Shown here: one piece after another, positions 13,760 through 26,690 of the stretch
Layout of the letters: each line of letters opens with the position of its first letter
Position numbering within the stretch: the stretch's first letter is position 1
Origin: Stomorhina lunata
Taxonomy: Eukaryota; Arthropoda; Insecta; Diptera; Rhiniidae
NCBI GenBank assembly: GCA_933228675.1
Contig: OW121740.1
Location: forward strand, 129,167,299-129,231,298
Direction of reading: 5' to 3'
DNA length: 64,000 nucleotides
Program-made: the position numbers and the translations under genes
Notes under the pieces: generated by a model
Databases searched by the model: none
The model's input: the letters and a program-made list of their open reading frames with translations, nothing else
What the model was told of the DNA's origin: nothing

Positions 13760-14060
13760 AACTAGCTGATTTTACCCGGCGTTGCCCGGGTTGGTAGTTA
13801 ATGTTTTTAACTTATTACTGTGTTAACATTTTCTTTAAAAATTAACAATTATGAAATATTTTTATTAATTTTTTAGTTGAATCCTTTATTAATGTATTTG
13901 CATATTTGTTAAATATGGTAATTTTTTCTCAATGTATAATCCTAACTTGGCCTAAGAAAAGCATTTAGAAAGAAAAAATGTTTTCATTGGTCCAGCCGTT
14001 CTCAAGATATACAATTTTAAAGAAAAGGGGAATTTTATCCCCATTTTCCAAGCGAAAAAC
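13760..14060 (+). repeat. dispersed element with 'acccggcgttgcccggg' head
   Basis: A GC-rich head (13,775-13,792) is followed at about 13,985 by 'tccagccgttctcaagat'. This pairing of a head and a 'gagccgtttt' tail also occurs in the element at 58.39-59.72 kb. It looks like a short non-autonomous retroelement; class not settled. Confidence 0.35.
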
Positions 14061-14134
14061 TATCTATCGATCGAAAAACTACTATGAAAATAACCGCATT
14101 TAAAACTTTAATTAATTGGGTTAAATCGTTTCAT

Positions 14135-15430
14135 CTTATCATCCATATTACATACTTGACATTAAAAAAAAACCAAGGCTATTTTACCCACCGGTCACAC
14201 ACATACAATAAAAATTTTTGAAAAATCAGTCATCCATATTTGTCATTTTTAATACATGAATTATATGGGAGGGGTCACGCCCATTTGAGATTTTCAAAAA
14301 AATGTAGCCTACTTTACCCACTGGTAACTCAATATATACTGTAAATATTAAAGAAAAATCGATCGGCTCGGTCATCCATATTTGTTATTTTTAATGTTAT
14401 ACTTATATGGGAGGGGTCACGCCCACATGAGATTTCAGAAAAAAAAATTTCTTATTTTAACCACCGGTCACACATTACCATACTGTCAAAATTTCAAAAA
14501 AATCGGGCAGCTAGGTCATCCATATTTTTCATTTTCAATATTTTACTTATATAGGAGGGGTCACGCCCACTTGAGATTTCAGAAAAAAACCTTTACTATT
14601 TTTACCACCGGTCACACCTTACTACACTGTCTAAATTTCAGAAAAATCGGTCGGTTTGATCATCCATATTTGTAATTTTTAAAATCTGATTTATATTGGA
14701 GAGGTCATGCCCACTTGAGATTTCAGAAAAAACCCTAGGCTATTTTAACCACCGATCACACCTTACCACACTGTCTAAATTTCAGAAAAATCGGTCGGTT
14801 TGATCATCCATATTTGTAATTTTTAAAATCTGACATATAGGGGAGGGGTCGCGCCCACTTGAGATTTCAAAAAAAATCTTTACCCACCAGTCACACCTTA
14901 ACATAGTGTCTAAATTTCAGAAAAATTGGGCTTCATTATCAGCTATATTTGCCAATTTTAATATATGAGTTATATGGGAGGGGTCACGCCCACTTGAGAT
15001 TTCAGAAAAAAGCCTAGGCTATTTTAACCACTCCACTGTCTAAATTTCAGAAAAATCGGTCGGTTTGATCATCCATATTTGTAATATTTAAAATCTGATT
15101 TATATGGGAGGGGTCACGCCCACTTGAGATTTCAGAAAAAAGCCTAGGCAAATTTAATCAGTGGTCACACCATACTCCTCTGTCTTAATTTAAGAAAAAT
15201 CGGTCAGTTTGATCATCCATATTTGTATGTTTTAAAATCTGACTTATCTGGGAGGGGTCACGTCCACTTGAGATTTGAAAAAAAAAATTTGACCTATTTT
15301 ATCCATTGGTCACAAATGAGTATACTGTCAAAATTTTAGAAAAATCGGGCCTCTCGGTCGCCTATATTTGTCATTTTTAATATGAGTTATATGGGAGGGG
15401 TCACGCCCACTTAAGATTTCGAAAAAAGCA
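14135..15430 (+). repeat. 130-145 bp tandem repeat, about nine copies
   Basis: A block with 'gggaggggtcacgcccac', then 'gagatttcagaaaaa', 'accaccggtcacacc' and 'tcatccatatttgt' recurs roughly every 130-145 bp. The 'ggggtcacgcc' core sits near 14271, 14413, 14557, 14701, 14846, 14981, 15111, 15255 and 15396. Units have diverged and contain indels. A 97-codon frame across two units (14,382-14,675) reflects the repeat, not a gene. Confidence 0.85.
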
Positions 15431-15474
15431 TTAAAAATACACGCCTGAGGTCAAAAACATATGCAACAAGTGAG

Positions 15475-16990
15475 TATGTTTTATTCGGCTGTACCGAATC
15501 TTATATACCCTCTGTCAAGTTGTTTTAAATTTAGAAACATATCTCATATATCAAAGAGGGTGCAGCAAATTTAAAATTGCAGACCATAAGAAAAAAATGT
15601 TACCTTTGTTGGTGTTGTTTGCAAAACATTTGGACTAAATTCGGTCGCAGTAGCTTTAAGTTCAATATTTAAAGTATCTAAGTGGTTTCTCTAGTATTAA
15701 CTTTGCACAATGTTTAGTCCCATAACCGGGTAGAGTTTTACAAAAATAAGCTGTTAAATACTTTTCGTTGAGCTTGCTATATAGTAAGAACAAACACTTT
15801 GATAGTAATACGGCAGGTCCATATATTTTGTTAAGTTCATCTACCGTAAAATATAAAGTCTTTACTTAACATTATTTGATAGCTATCTAACTTCGTAGGT
15901 GCAATCTTAATAACAGAATATACCTCCATACCATTTTGATTGTAGATGTAAAAAGGGAATGTTATATATACAAGAACTATAGACAAATGTTGATCTATTG
16001 TCACAAAATTTTATATATTACCTAGTATTTATAAAAAGCTCGTTTACGCCAACTTTAGTAGCTAAAGCTGTCATAGTTTATAATTAAATGCTTTTAACTG
16101 GCCTTTGTTACATTTTTTTGGTTTCCATGAGGGGTTTCTATATGAAAGCTATGGTCAAATATGAACCGATTCCTTAAAAATTTAATATACTGACCAATAG
16201 TTGCACAAAACTTCTCTGTTCGAAATTTAGTCTTAATAGCAAATTACAAATGTACTCAATTTATCACCATTAATGTGATTCCAGAGGCGGGATTATATGG
16301 GAGCTCTATCTAAATGTGAACCGATTTCGCCCATTTCCAATGCACAACTTTTTCAACACGTCCAAAATGTTTTCTTTATATTTTGTACATTTAGTTTTTT
16401 TCGTGTTTTTATCGCGTTTTTATTTGAAGGACAGACCTCCTATCTTTTTGGTATTTTTATATTTCCGCAAGTTTTTATATGGTCTAATGGTGACCGATTG
16501 TGACAAAACTTTGCACACTGGCTAGAATTAACATAAGACTTACTTGTACTTAATTTTGTGGTATATGTAGTTCATCAATTATTCGCATACTTAAATGCGA
16601 ATAATGCGAATTTTAGGTGCAGTTAAGGTTGTATGGGAGCTATGGTTAAATGTGAACCGATTTTAATGAAATTTTACACACTGAACAATGATTATGTAGG
16701 ACTTCTCAGTGCGACATTTTACCTGCATATCTGTTATATTTTGTCATTTATTAGCAAATAAGCTATTGGCCTAGACGAGGTTATACGTGAGCTGTGGTCA
16801 AATGTAAAACGATTTCGCCCAGTTTCAATACCAAAGTTTTCAAAGAAATGAAGAATATTTTTGCCAAATTTCAGTCACATATCTGCTTTCGTCTAGGACC
16901 TATTGTACCGACAACAGACTGAAAAAACAGTCAGACCGACAGACAGATAAATAGACAGACAGACATTATTTTTTATAATGGGTACAAAAA
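15475..16990 (+). repeat. dispersed repeat family, uninterrupted copy A
   Basis: This copy starts with 'ttattcggctgtaccgaat' and ends in a (CAGA)n-like tract with 'ataatgggtac'. It contains 'tatgggagctatggt/caaatgtgaaccgat' motifs. Its inverted counterpart is split between 25,130-26,457 and 47,907-48,425 by the giant foldback element. Positions about 15,950-16,030 therefore show the empty-site arrangement. Confidence 0.65.
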
Positions 16991-17019
16991 TTGTGCAAAC
17001 ATTGGTTCTCTTGTTTTTT

Positions 17020-17250
17020 ATGTTGGAACTACTATTATTGGTCAGATGGCGCCACTGGAAATAAATCAAAATTAGTTAAATCGTATACTGTGCATTTGAT
17101 CATGCTATGATCTTTAGCAAAGTTATTAATCGTAAGGTTTCTAAATGATGTATTCAATTTCCTGCAGGTGGCGCCACTGGAAATTAATTAATTTATTGGA
17201 TATTTGTATAATGTCTTGTCTTCAAATTTATTTATAGTTGATGGCGTGTC
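17020..17250. repeat. two units of a 'ggcgccac' repeat
   Basis: Two 'tggcgccactggaaat' blocks (about 17,048 and 17,168) are spaced about 120 bp apart, with 'gatcatgctatgatctttagc' between them. The complementary version forms a longer array at 58.6-59.04 kb. Confidence 0.55.
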
Positions 17251-17639
17251 AAAGCGCACAGGGTACAGCTGGTATTGGAACAATTTTTATTACATTAACA
17301 ATTTTATCCAAAAATTTCTTTTAATGTGAAGTGAATTATGTTCATTTTTCTATTGTTTCATGATTGAATTTATTAGTTTTACCATCTTTAAAGTTGCCTA
17401 AAAGACAATGAAGACAAAAATATTATCACATTATTTTTCGTTTTTGTTTTAGAAGAAAATAAAGATGTCAAAAAACCCGTTCAAATATTTCATCTCTAAT
17501 TCTAACCAAATTCTTTTGTAAAATTTTTTCTAATGCTATTAACACACAATTTTTCTAACCCTCATCTACCTATAATAATCAGAATTTTTTAATCTAAAAC
17601 AACATTTTTATATTATTTTTCTTCTTTTTTATTTACAGA

Positions 17640-18501
17640 ACAAAGAAACGAAATCAAAGGAACGTGTGTTGGGGAAAAATTTATACAAAATAAAATAAAA
17701 TGTATTAAAACACTTAAAAAAGGTCGAAAAAAAAAACACTCCTTAATCTTGTTTTAATATAAAAAGAAATAATAAATAAATAAAAAAAAATTTAAGATAA
17801 TCATTGTTATTTTATAAAATAAAGAATACTTAAAATTTTTAGTATTTTCTAACCCATAGTGAGTGAATGAATACATTAAATGCACAAAAATGATAAGTTA
17901 ATGAATTAAATCTAAAAGTAAAAAAACGTGTTTATAATTTAGTATTCAAGTGACGACATTTTAATAAAATACAAATTTAAATATTTTAAAAATTTATTTC
18001 AAAAAAAATCTAACAAAAAATTTCAAGAATATAAATTAATAAAAGTTAAAGTCTTGTTAATACCGATTACGTGTTTGAAATTAAAAAGATGTCAGAATTT
18101 TTTCTAAACAACAAAAAATTTTAACAATTTTTATAATAAAATAAAAATTAATATTAATACATTAAAAGCCATTAATTAAAGTGTTTAAACAAATTTTAAA
18201 AAATCTTAAAGAAATAAATTAAAAAAATCGAAAAAATATTGTGTCATATTTTAAGCCCAAATTTTGTATATTTGTAAAAGAAGATCCCGCGTTTAATTCA
18301 AAAAAAAATATCAAAGTTTATTAATTTGTTAACTAAATTTGTCATTGAAAATGTGTTTTTTGTTTAAAATTTAAATATTTTGGTCGTAAATTTGTTTATT
18401 ATTTGTCAAGAGTTGGATAAGAGCTGGACAGACGGATATACAACATCATCATCATCGGTCCATAGAAGGTGATAACAACTTTAACATTAGCATCAATTAA
18501 G
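17640..18501 (+). other. possible non-coding host exon
   Basis: A pyrimidine-rich run ending in 'tttatttacag' (17,629-17,639) is a good splice acceptor. 'aag|gtgagt' at 18,499-18,507 is a strong donor. The 860 bp between them is AT-rich with only short frames, so it would be an untranslated exon. The last 90 bp are less AT-biased. No other exon was found, so this stays a weak call. Confidence 0.25.
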
Positions 18502-18589
18502 GTGAGTGCAGCTTTATGACATTTTACTAGATGAACCCGTACAGCTTTGCGGGACTTATTAAGAAAAGATACGAAACAAATACTACTAA

Positions 18590-20356
18590 AGACAACAATT
18601 CTATAGCAAACTTGTCCTAATACAACTTTTCTATAGCAAACTTGTTCTAATACAACTTTTCTATAGAAAACTTGTCCTATCGACAACTTTTCTATAGAAA
18701 ACTTGTCCTATCGACAACTTTTCTATAGAAAACTTGTCCTATCGACAACTTTTCTATAGAAAACTTGTCCTATCGACAACTTTTCTATAGAAAACTTGTC
18801 CTATCGACAACTTTTCTATAGAAAACTTGTCCTATCGACAACTTTTCTATAGAAAACTTGTCCTATTGACAACTTTTCTATAGAAAACTTGTCCTATCAA
18901 CAACTTTTCTATAGAAAACTTGTCCTATCGACAACTTTTCTATAAAAAACTTGTCCTATCGACAACTTTTCTATAAAAAACTTGTCCTAAAGACAACTTT
19001 TCTTTAGAAAACTTGTCCTAAAGATAATTTTTCTAAAGAAAACTTCTCCTAAAGACAACTTTTCTATAGAAAACTTGTCCTATCGACAACTTTTCTATAG
19101 AAAACTTGTCGTATCGACAACTTTTCTATAGAAAACTTGTCCTATCGACAACTTTTCTATAGAAAACTTGTCCTATCGACAACTTTTCTATAGAAAACTT
19201 GTCCTATCGACAACTTTTCTATAGAAAACTTGTCCTATCGACAACTTTTCTATAGAAAACTTGTCCTATCGACAACTTTTCTATAGAAAACTTGTCCTAT
19301 CGACAACTTTTCTATACAAAACTTGTCCTATCGACAACTTTTCTATAGAAAACTTGTCCTATCGACAACTTTTCTATAGAAAACTTGTCCTATCGACAAC
19401 TTTTCTATAGAAAACTTGTCCTATCGACAACTTTTCTATAGAAAACTTGTCCTATCGACAACTTTTCTATAGAAAACTTGTCCTATCGACAACTTTTCTA
19501 TAGAAAACTTGTCCTATCGACAACTTTTCTATAGAAAATTTGTCCTATCGACAACTTTTCTATAGAAAACTTGTCCTATCGACAACTTTTCTATAGAAAA
19601 CTTGTCCTATCGACAACTTTTCTATAGAAAACTTGTCCTATCGACAACTTTTCTATAGAAAACTTGTCCTATCGACAACTTTTCTATAGAAAACTTGTCC
19701 TATCGACAACTTTTCTATAGAAAACTTGTCCTATCGACAACTTTTCTATAGAAAACTTGTCCTATCGACAACTTTTCTATAGAAAACTTGTCCTATCGAC
19801 AACTTTTCTATAGAAAACTTGTCCTATCGACAACTTTTCTATAGAAAACTTGTCCTATCGACAACTTTTCTATAGAAAACTTGCCCTATCGACAACTTTT
19901 CTATAGAAAACTTGTCCTATCGACAACTTTTCTATAGAAAACTTGTCCTATCGACAACTTTTCTATAGAAAACTTGTCCTATCGACAACTTTTCTATAGA
20001 AAACTTGTCATATCGACAACTTTTCTATAGAAAACTTGTCCTATCGACAACTTTTCTATAGAAAACTTGTCCTATCGACAACTTTTCTATAGAAAACTTG
20101 TCCTATCGACAACTTTTCTATAGAAAACTTTTCCTATCGACAACTTTTCTATAGAAAACTTTTCCTATCGACAACTTTTCTATAGAAAAACTTGTTCTAT
20201 CGGTAACTTTTCTATAGAAAACTTGTCCTATCGACAACTTTTCTATAGAAAACTTGTCCTATCGACAACTTTTCTATAGAAAACTTGTCCTATCGACAAC
20301 TTTTCTATAGAAAACTTGTCCTATCGACAACTTTTCTATAGAAAACTTGTCCTATA
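18590..20356 (+). repeat. 31 bp tandem repeat, about 57 copies
   Basis: The unit is 'acttttctatagaaaact' plus 'tgtcctatcgaca' (31 bp). It runs nearly uniformly from about 18,680, with degenerate units at the left edge and around 18,940-19,060. Each unit contains the perfect 14 bp palindrome TTTTCTATAGAAAA. Units at 19.1-20.0 kb are almost identical, indicating recent homogenisation. Confidence 0.97.
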
Positions 20357-20359
20357 AGT

Positions 20360-21640
20360 AAAAAAAAAACTTGTCCTTTCTAAATTCCCATTAGAGTCAA
20401 ACTATAAACGTCATTTTTTTCTTTGTTTCGCAGATTTTATTCATTTAAAGCTTTTGATTACTCAAAATTGCACATTTTGTTTAAAGTTGTAAAAAATTTT
20501 GTATATAAATTTTATTGTATATATTTATAAACAAAAGCCACAAAAATCAGCATTAAACTTGACTTGTTGGCCTTCAAAATTCAAATTTTAAGATTTTAAA
20601 AAATTCAAAGTTAAAAGCAAAATCTCGAGTCTGTCATTTGAACATAAATTTTAAACTTAAATACAAAGGGGATTTGATATTATTGTTTTTATAAAAATAA
20701 AATACAACAAAAAATAAATTATAACAAAAACTACTATTGACAGCTTTTAATAAGTACAAAAGGGTGATAACAAAGCATAATTAATACATAATAAATGTTT
20801 TTTTTTTTCTTTTTGATAAATATATTGTATAAAATTTTTATTAAACATTGAAGAAAGTTAAAAGACTTTTGTATCGTGCCTACTTATCGCGCTATTAACC
20901 TTATTAAAAATATTTTGCACAAGAAACCTTGTTTTCATTATATTTGAATAAATCATGTTGAGTCCAGTAATTTGACTTTATGTGTATGAATGTGATCCTT
21001 TAAAGTTGAATTTTACTGAATCTGTTACTTAGCATTTAAATCGTGGATTCTGAGTTAGGTATAACAATAAATAATCGAATGTCTTTCTGTTTACACAGGG
21101 TGAATCATTGGGCTTCAAAGTAGACCACTTTAGATGTAAAAAAGCTTTTCTACTGTGTAACTCTTTCAATTATTGTCCAATACGGTTGATTTTTAACATT
21201 TTTGAATGAGCTTGAAGAACCAAAGAAAAAACATGTGTAATATACTATAACAACTGTTATAGGATTAAGGATATTAAAAAAAAAACATTTTTCTCATCGC
21301 CTTTTTTTAGTATTTGACCCATTGTGCTGTATATCAATATCTAACAAATATTCGTACACAGACAAGAGTTCAAGAAATAAAACTATGAAAACCGTTCTTA
21401 AATATCTTGAAGTATTTAATGCTGAGAAATTTCCAAAGTCAAATATTTTTTGTTGATCGGACAAAGTGATTTTTTTTCTCAAAAAGATGATATCAATTTC
21501 TACTTTTTATGAAGAACAATTTGCTTAGCTTTAATAAAAAGTTTTTTGTTTTCAAAAATCAAATTTTATAAAAATGGCTAATTTCTATATACCAAAATTT
21601 TAATTGGAAAAAAGGTAAATTGGGTTTCTGTGGTTGTTTC
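20360..21640. other. AT-rich DNA with dispersed repeat at 20,990-21,520
   Basis: 20,360-20,990 holds nothing recognisable. 20,990-21,520 is the second copy of the dispersed repeat at 12.7-13.5 kb. No gene. Confidence 0.45.
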
Positions 21641-22614
21641 CGGAAGTTGTTTTAGATGAAAGCTATAATCAAATACGGATGGATTCCTATACATTTTTTT
21701 TTGCTGACAATAAGTTGTATAAAACTTCTCTGTTCTAAATTATGTTGTCATATTCTGAATCCTTATATTATTCTAAGACGATTGGGCGATGTCCTTCTAT
21801 CTGTCCGTCTGTCTGCCCGTATGCAATTATGTCTGTCCATTGTTGGCATAATAACGCCTAAACAAAAGGAGCTAGGTCACTGAAATTTGGCAAAAGTATT
21901 CTTCATATCTTGGAAAATTTTTGTATTGAAATTAGGCGAAATCGGTTTACATTTGGCCATAGCCCTTGTATAACCTAGCCTAGGCCAATCGCTTATTTGC
22001 TACTATATGACAAATTATTACAGATATGATGATGAAACATAATTCAGCGTATAAAATTTCATCGAAACCGGTTCACATTTAACCATAGCTCTCCTACAAA
22101 ACACTTACGAAAGCAGCCTTAATTGCACCTGAAATACTTAATTGCGAATATATATTAAATTATACCAGCTATGGCCACTAAATTTAGTATAAGGAAGTTT
22201 TATGTCAATTCTAGCAAAAGTGCAAAATTTTCTCACAATCGGTTATGATATAAAAATATATCGGTCCCATATAAAAACTTACAGGAACACAAAATTACCA
22301 AAAAGATAGAGGGTTTGTGTCCGTCTGTCCATCAAATGAAAGCATGTTTGGCTTAACTATATATTAACAACTTATTAAGACTATACCCGGTCATGACACC
22401 GAATTTTGTTCAAAATATATACTAGGGAAACTACTTAGATACTTTCAAAAGGCATGGTTCTACGGGAGCAATGGTCGATTTCGTCCAATTTCAATACCAA
22501 GTTTCAGTGAACTAGCTCCTTTTTTAGGCCCTATCGTGCTTTCAACCGACAGAAAGACAGAAAGACAGACAGACAGACAGACAGAAAGACAGAAAGACAG
22601 ACTGACAGACAGGC

Positions 22615-22681
<67 letters not shown>

Positions 22682-22735
22682 AAGAAAGACAGAAAGACAG
22701 ACAGACAGACCGACAGACGAACGGACTTTGCTTTT
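21640..22735 (-). repeat. dispersed repeat family, copy B, with (CAGA)n tract
   Basis: 21,790-22,430 matches copy C near 25.5-26.1 kb ('cctaaac.aaaggagctagg', 'cctaggccaatcg.ttatttgct'). At the left edge there is a short (CTGT)n tract (about 21,796-21,840). At the right edge there is a longer (CAGA)n tract (22,552-22,712). The opposite-strand tetranucleotides suggest two copies joined head to head. The cysteine/leucine/serine and aspartate/arginine/glutamine repeat frames over the tract are not genes. Confidence 0.6.
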
Positions 22736-24590
22736 GATGGTGGCCATAAGTAAAGCTCTTCCTTATCTTTATAATGAAGTTAATGTACTTTAATACAATT
22801 ACAATATATATCGTAAATAAAGGATTGCTTCGGCTTTAAGAAAACCCTCTGCAAAAGTACTGACATTTCTTTACTCTTAATATCTGAAAGCTTTTGTTAC
22901 TGCAATAATATTTTCATTATGTTTTCATATTAATTTCAAATGCTTATGATTTCTTTTGCCATCATCTTTTTTTGTCTATGATTTATTTCCTAACCACTGC
23001 GGACGTGCCTCAGCTTCTCATGTATGTGTTATATGACCCTCTCAGATGTATGAGTATATATTTTTTTCTAATATTTAGCTTTTGTTTTAACTTTCAAACT
23101 CTTAGCATGTTTATATACATATATACATACATACAAACATTTTTTTAATAATTTCGAAGCACATAAAAAAATTAAGTTATTTGGAATCTTCAGTTTTATT
23201 TCGTTTTTTTATGGTTTTCATTTTTATTTTAAAATTTTTTTATATTTATTTAATTTTTTTTTTATTTCGTTGTTACTTAACTCAGATTTCAGAGTTTTGC
23301 CTTTTTTTCTAACTAAACATGTTTGCAATATAATTCTCTGAAAGAAGATTAGGTTTACGTGACATTTGAGTTGAATTTGAAAGAAATTGAAAAACTATTA
23401 TTTTCTATTTGTTTTGATAAAGTTGTGTTAAAATTTACTTTTTTTCTAATTTTTTTTTTTTTTTGTGGTATTTTAATGATTTATTTGTTTGTTTTTTTTT
23501 CTATAATGATGAATTTTCATTTCAATTTCTGTTTGAAGAAGAAATTTATAAGGGATCATTAGAAAAAGGTAAAATACGTGTTGGGGTTTTATGGGCATGT
23601 TAAATTTTTGCTTACTTTCCTGACTAAAAAAAACAAGGAAAAGTGAAATTCTTGTTTGATTTATAGGAAGCAAATCGTTTGTTTGAAAAATATTTGAAAA
23701 TATTTTAAGGTTAGTCATGGTTTTAAATTCGCTTTTGTTGGACTGTACATCAAAGTTGCTTTACGTTTTTACTACAAATCTTGCTGCATATTAAAACTAA
23801 AAATTTTGCTGAATTTTTAGTCTTTCTTAAAGTTCAACATTTTTGCCAATTTGTTCAGGTTTTAGTTTTATAAATATTTTTCTGTTTTATTGCTTAAGGT
23901 TCACTGAACTTTTCAATTTTTTTTGCAAAAAAAATTCAGCCCAATTAGCAAATTTTTTCATCACCAATAATTAAAGCTTATAAAGCAAAAACTAAGCCAA
24001 TCGAAACCATAAAAAGAAGCTTAACTTTTTTCGTAATTTACTTAAGAGGAAGCCAAACAAAAGAACATAAAATAAACTACAAGTGCAAACTTGGCTAAAA
24101 GTTGTTGCGAAAAAATAAAACAAGTAGAACTCTAAAAAATTATAATAGCAATAGAATTAATGAAGAAGCAAATTTAAAAACAAATTTTAAAATTATTATT
24201 AATTTTAAGCTAATTTAGCTAAAGGAAAGAAATAAAAAAATAATTTTTAAATTCGATGCTTCTTCAATTTTTATGCCCAATTAAATGATACCCTATACAA
24301 TTAAAACCACTGAATTCTTGGTTTAACCCGTTTTTGCAGGTCTGCTAGACTTGCCGATTTTTTTTTGCTTTTTGGCGATTTTTGACCTGGAAAATAGTTA
24401 AGTGAAGATATGCAAATTTTGGTTAGATGATTTTTAAGGTAATATAGAATACCAATATAATTTCAAAGTTTTAACAGTTTTTTTAACATCTATAACAAAT
24501 CAGAAATTAAAAATCGATATAAGTTTTCAATAATTCCGATACATTGGAATTTACATAGTCAAAATTTGGGAACGAAAAAGAAATTTTTAA
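22735..24590. other. AT-rich non-coding DNA
   Basis: Long T-runs and no supportable gene. The frames at 23,359-23,562 and 23,473-23,718 overlap on opposite strands and are phenylalanine- or lysine-rich, as chance frames in AT-rich DNA would be. Confidence 0.45.
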
Positions 24591-25080
24591 TACAAAATAA
24601 AATTTTTTCTAAAGAAACATTTTCGATATAAATTTTCCATTTAAATTTTTCTTATAGAAAATTTTTATGAAATTTTCGATTTTAATTTTTTTCTATCGAT
24701 ATAGGAAATATTAATTTTTTTGTAAAGAAAAATTTTTCATATACATATAATTTTTTGAATAGAAAAATTTTCCATATATATTTTTTGCAAAGAAAAATTT
24801 TTCGTAAATTCCATATTTTTTGTATAGAAAAATTTTCAACAATTTATAGAAAAATTTTTCATATAAAATTGTTTGTAGTGAAACATTTTCCGTAAAAATT
24901 TTAAGTATAGAAAAAATTTCAATATAATATTTTTGTATAGAAGAATTTTTAATATTAAATTTTTTGTATAGAGAAATTTTCATGATGATTTTTTTCATTT
25001 AGCAAAATTTTTTATAAAAAAATTTGTTCTATAGAAAAATTTTCACTAAAAGTTTGTGCTATAGAAAAATTGTCAATGAA
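24590..25080. repeat. degenerate tandem repeat of 'tatagaaaaattttc' units
   Basis: A loose repeat of 30-45 bp with the core 'gtatagaaaaattttcata' recurs about ten times. It recalls the core of the 31 bp satellite at 18.6-20.4 kb (ctatagaaaa). The minus-strand 95-codon frame here is a by-product. Confidence 0.6.
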
Positions 25081-25129
25081 GATTATTTTAATTTTCTACT
25101 ATATTTTTCACAATTCCGATTTCTGGCAA

Positions 25130-26457
25130 AATAGAATAGGGGTATATTGAGATTGTCATTCCGCTGTCTGTCTGTCTGTCTGTCTGTCCGCCGTCTGTCT
25201 GTCCGTCTGTCCGCTGTCTGTCTGTCCGCTGTCTGTCTGTCCGTCTGTCCGCTGTCTGTCTGTCTGTCTGTCTGTCAGTCAGTCAGGCAGTCAGTCTGTC
25301 TGTTTGTCTGTCCTTCTGTCTGTCTGTCTTTCTGTCTGATAACGCCTAAACGAAAGTAGAGATTGTCAGGAAAGGAGAGATTGTCATTCCGCTGTCTGTC
25401 TGTCCGCTGTCTGTCTGTCTGTTTGTCCGTCTGTCCGCTGTCTGTCTGTCTATCTGTCAGTCAGTCAGTCTGTTTGTCTGTCCTTCTGTCTGTCTGTCTT
25501 TCTGTCTGATAACGCCTAAACGAAAGGAGCTAGGTGCTGAAACTTGGCAAAGATATTTGTCTGGTCTGAAAACCTTTTGATATTGAAATTTAGCAAAATC
25601 TGTTCACATTTGACTATAGCCCCCATATAACCTCGCCTAGGCCAATCGTTTATTTGCTAATAAATGACAAATTATAATAGATATGATTATAAAGTTTAGC
25701 ACAGAGAAGTTTCATATGATCGTTATTTAGCGTGTAAAATTTTATCGAAATCGGTTTAGATTTTACCATAGCCCCCATACAAAACACTTACGAAAACAGC
25801 CTAAATTCAACCTAAACTACACTTTAATGCGAATAAATGATAAACTATACCAGCTATGGTCACTAAAATTAGTAGAAAGAAGTCGAATGTCAATGCCAGC
25901 CAGTGTGCAAAATTTTCCTGACAATCGGTCACCATTTCACCATAACTCCCATATAAAAACTTGCGGAAATAAAAACACCAAAAAGAAGGGGTTTATGTCC
26001 GTCTGTCCGTTAAATGAAAGCGTGATAGCTCCTTAACCAAAAGAGCTAGAGTGATAAAATTTTGCAAAAGTATTTTCGATACCTTGAAAAAATTTTGTAT
26101 TGAAAATGGGTGAAATCGGTTAACATTTAGTTAAGTCCCCTATATAACCCCGCCCCGGGAATCACATTTATTTTGACAAATTAAATACAAGTAAAATAGA
26201 TAGATGACAACTTAATCTAGAACAGAGAAGTTTTATGCAACTATTGGTCAGTACATCAAATTTTAAAGGAATAAGTCCATATTTGACTATAGCTTTCTAA
26301 ATATCACTTCCGGAAACCAGCAAAATGTCTCAAAGGCCAGTTAAAAGCTACTAAATAACAAACTATGACAGCTATGGCCACTAAGTTTTGCATAAATAGG
26401 CCTTATATAAATACCAGCCAGTATATATGATTTTGTTACAATCTGTCAACATTTGGC
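25130..26457 (-). repeat. dispersed repeat family, copy C (first part), with two (CTGT)n tracts
   Basis: Two (CTGT/CCGT)n tracts at 25,160-25,345 and 25,385-25,512 lie in a local duplication ('gattgtcattccgctgtctg' occurs twice). They are followed by the same body as copies A and B. The copy is cut at 26,457 by the giant foldback element and resumes at 47,907. Confidence 0.75.
26449..26457. repeat. 9 bp target-site duplication (left)
   Basis: ACATTTGGC directly precedes the foldback element and recurs at 47,898-47,906 directly after it. The uninterrupted paralogue near 15.98 kb has the matching site once. Confidence 0.85.
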
Positions 26458-26690
26458 ATGTGTGTGAAGTTAAATTTGAAATTTAAAACCCTAGACACAA
26501 ACCAATGTTTTTAACAGAGCTCTGTTATGTAGTTAACATAGCTCTGTTAAGAACCAAAAATAAAGGGAATACACAAGGAATTCGAATTACCAGTGAACCA
26601 GGCAACTTGGGGGGACAAATGGGGCATCAGATTGTAGGAGAGGATGTTATCTATGGATACCCATAGTCAGAATCTATAACAGAGTGAGTT
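26458..26690 (+). repeat. left terminal inverted repeat, subterminal part
   Basis: It matches 47,664-47,897 inverted. It includes a perfect 16 bp palindrome, TAACAGAGCTCTGTTA (26,512-26,527), and a second half-copy at 26,535-26,550. A diverged 169 bp-type unit follows. Confidence 0.85.

Noticed and set aside
22460..22793. Repeat proteins on both strands
   Set aside because: Translation of the (CAGA)n tract.
24711..24998. 95-codon minus frame
   Set aside because: It lies in a degenerate AT-rich tandem repeat; Lys/Phe/Tyr-rich product.
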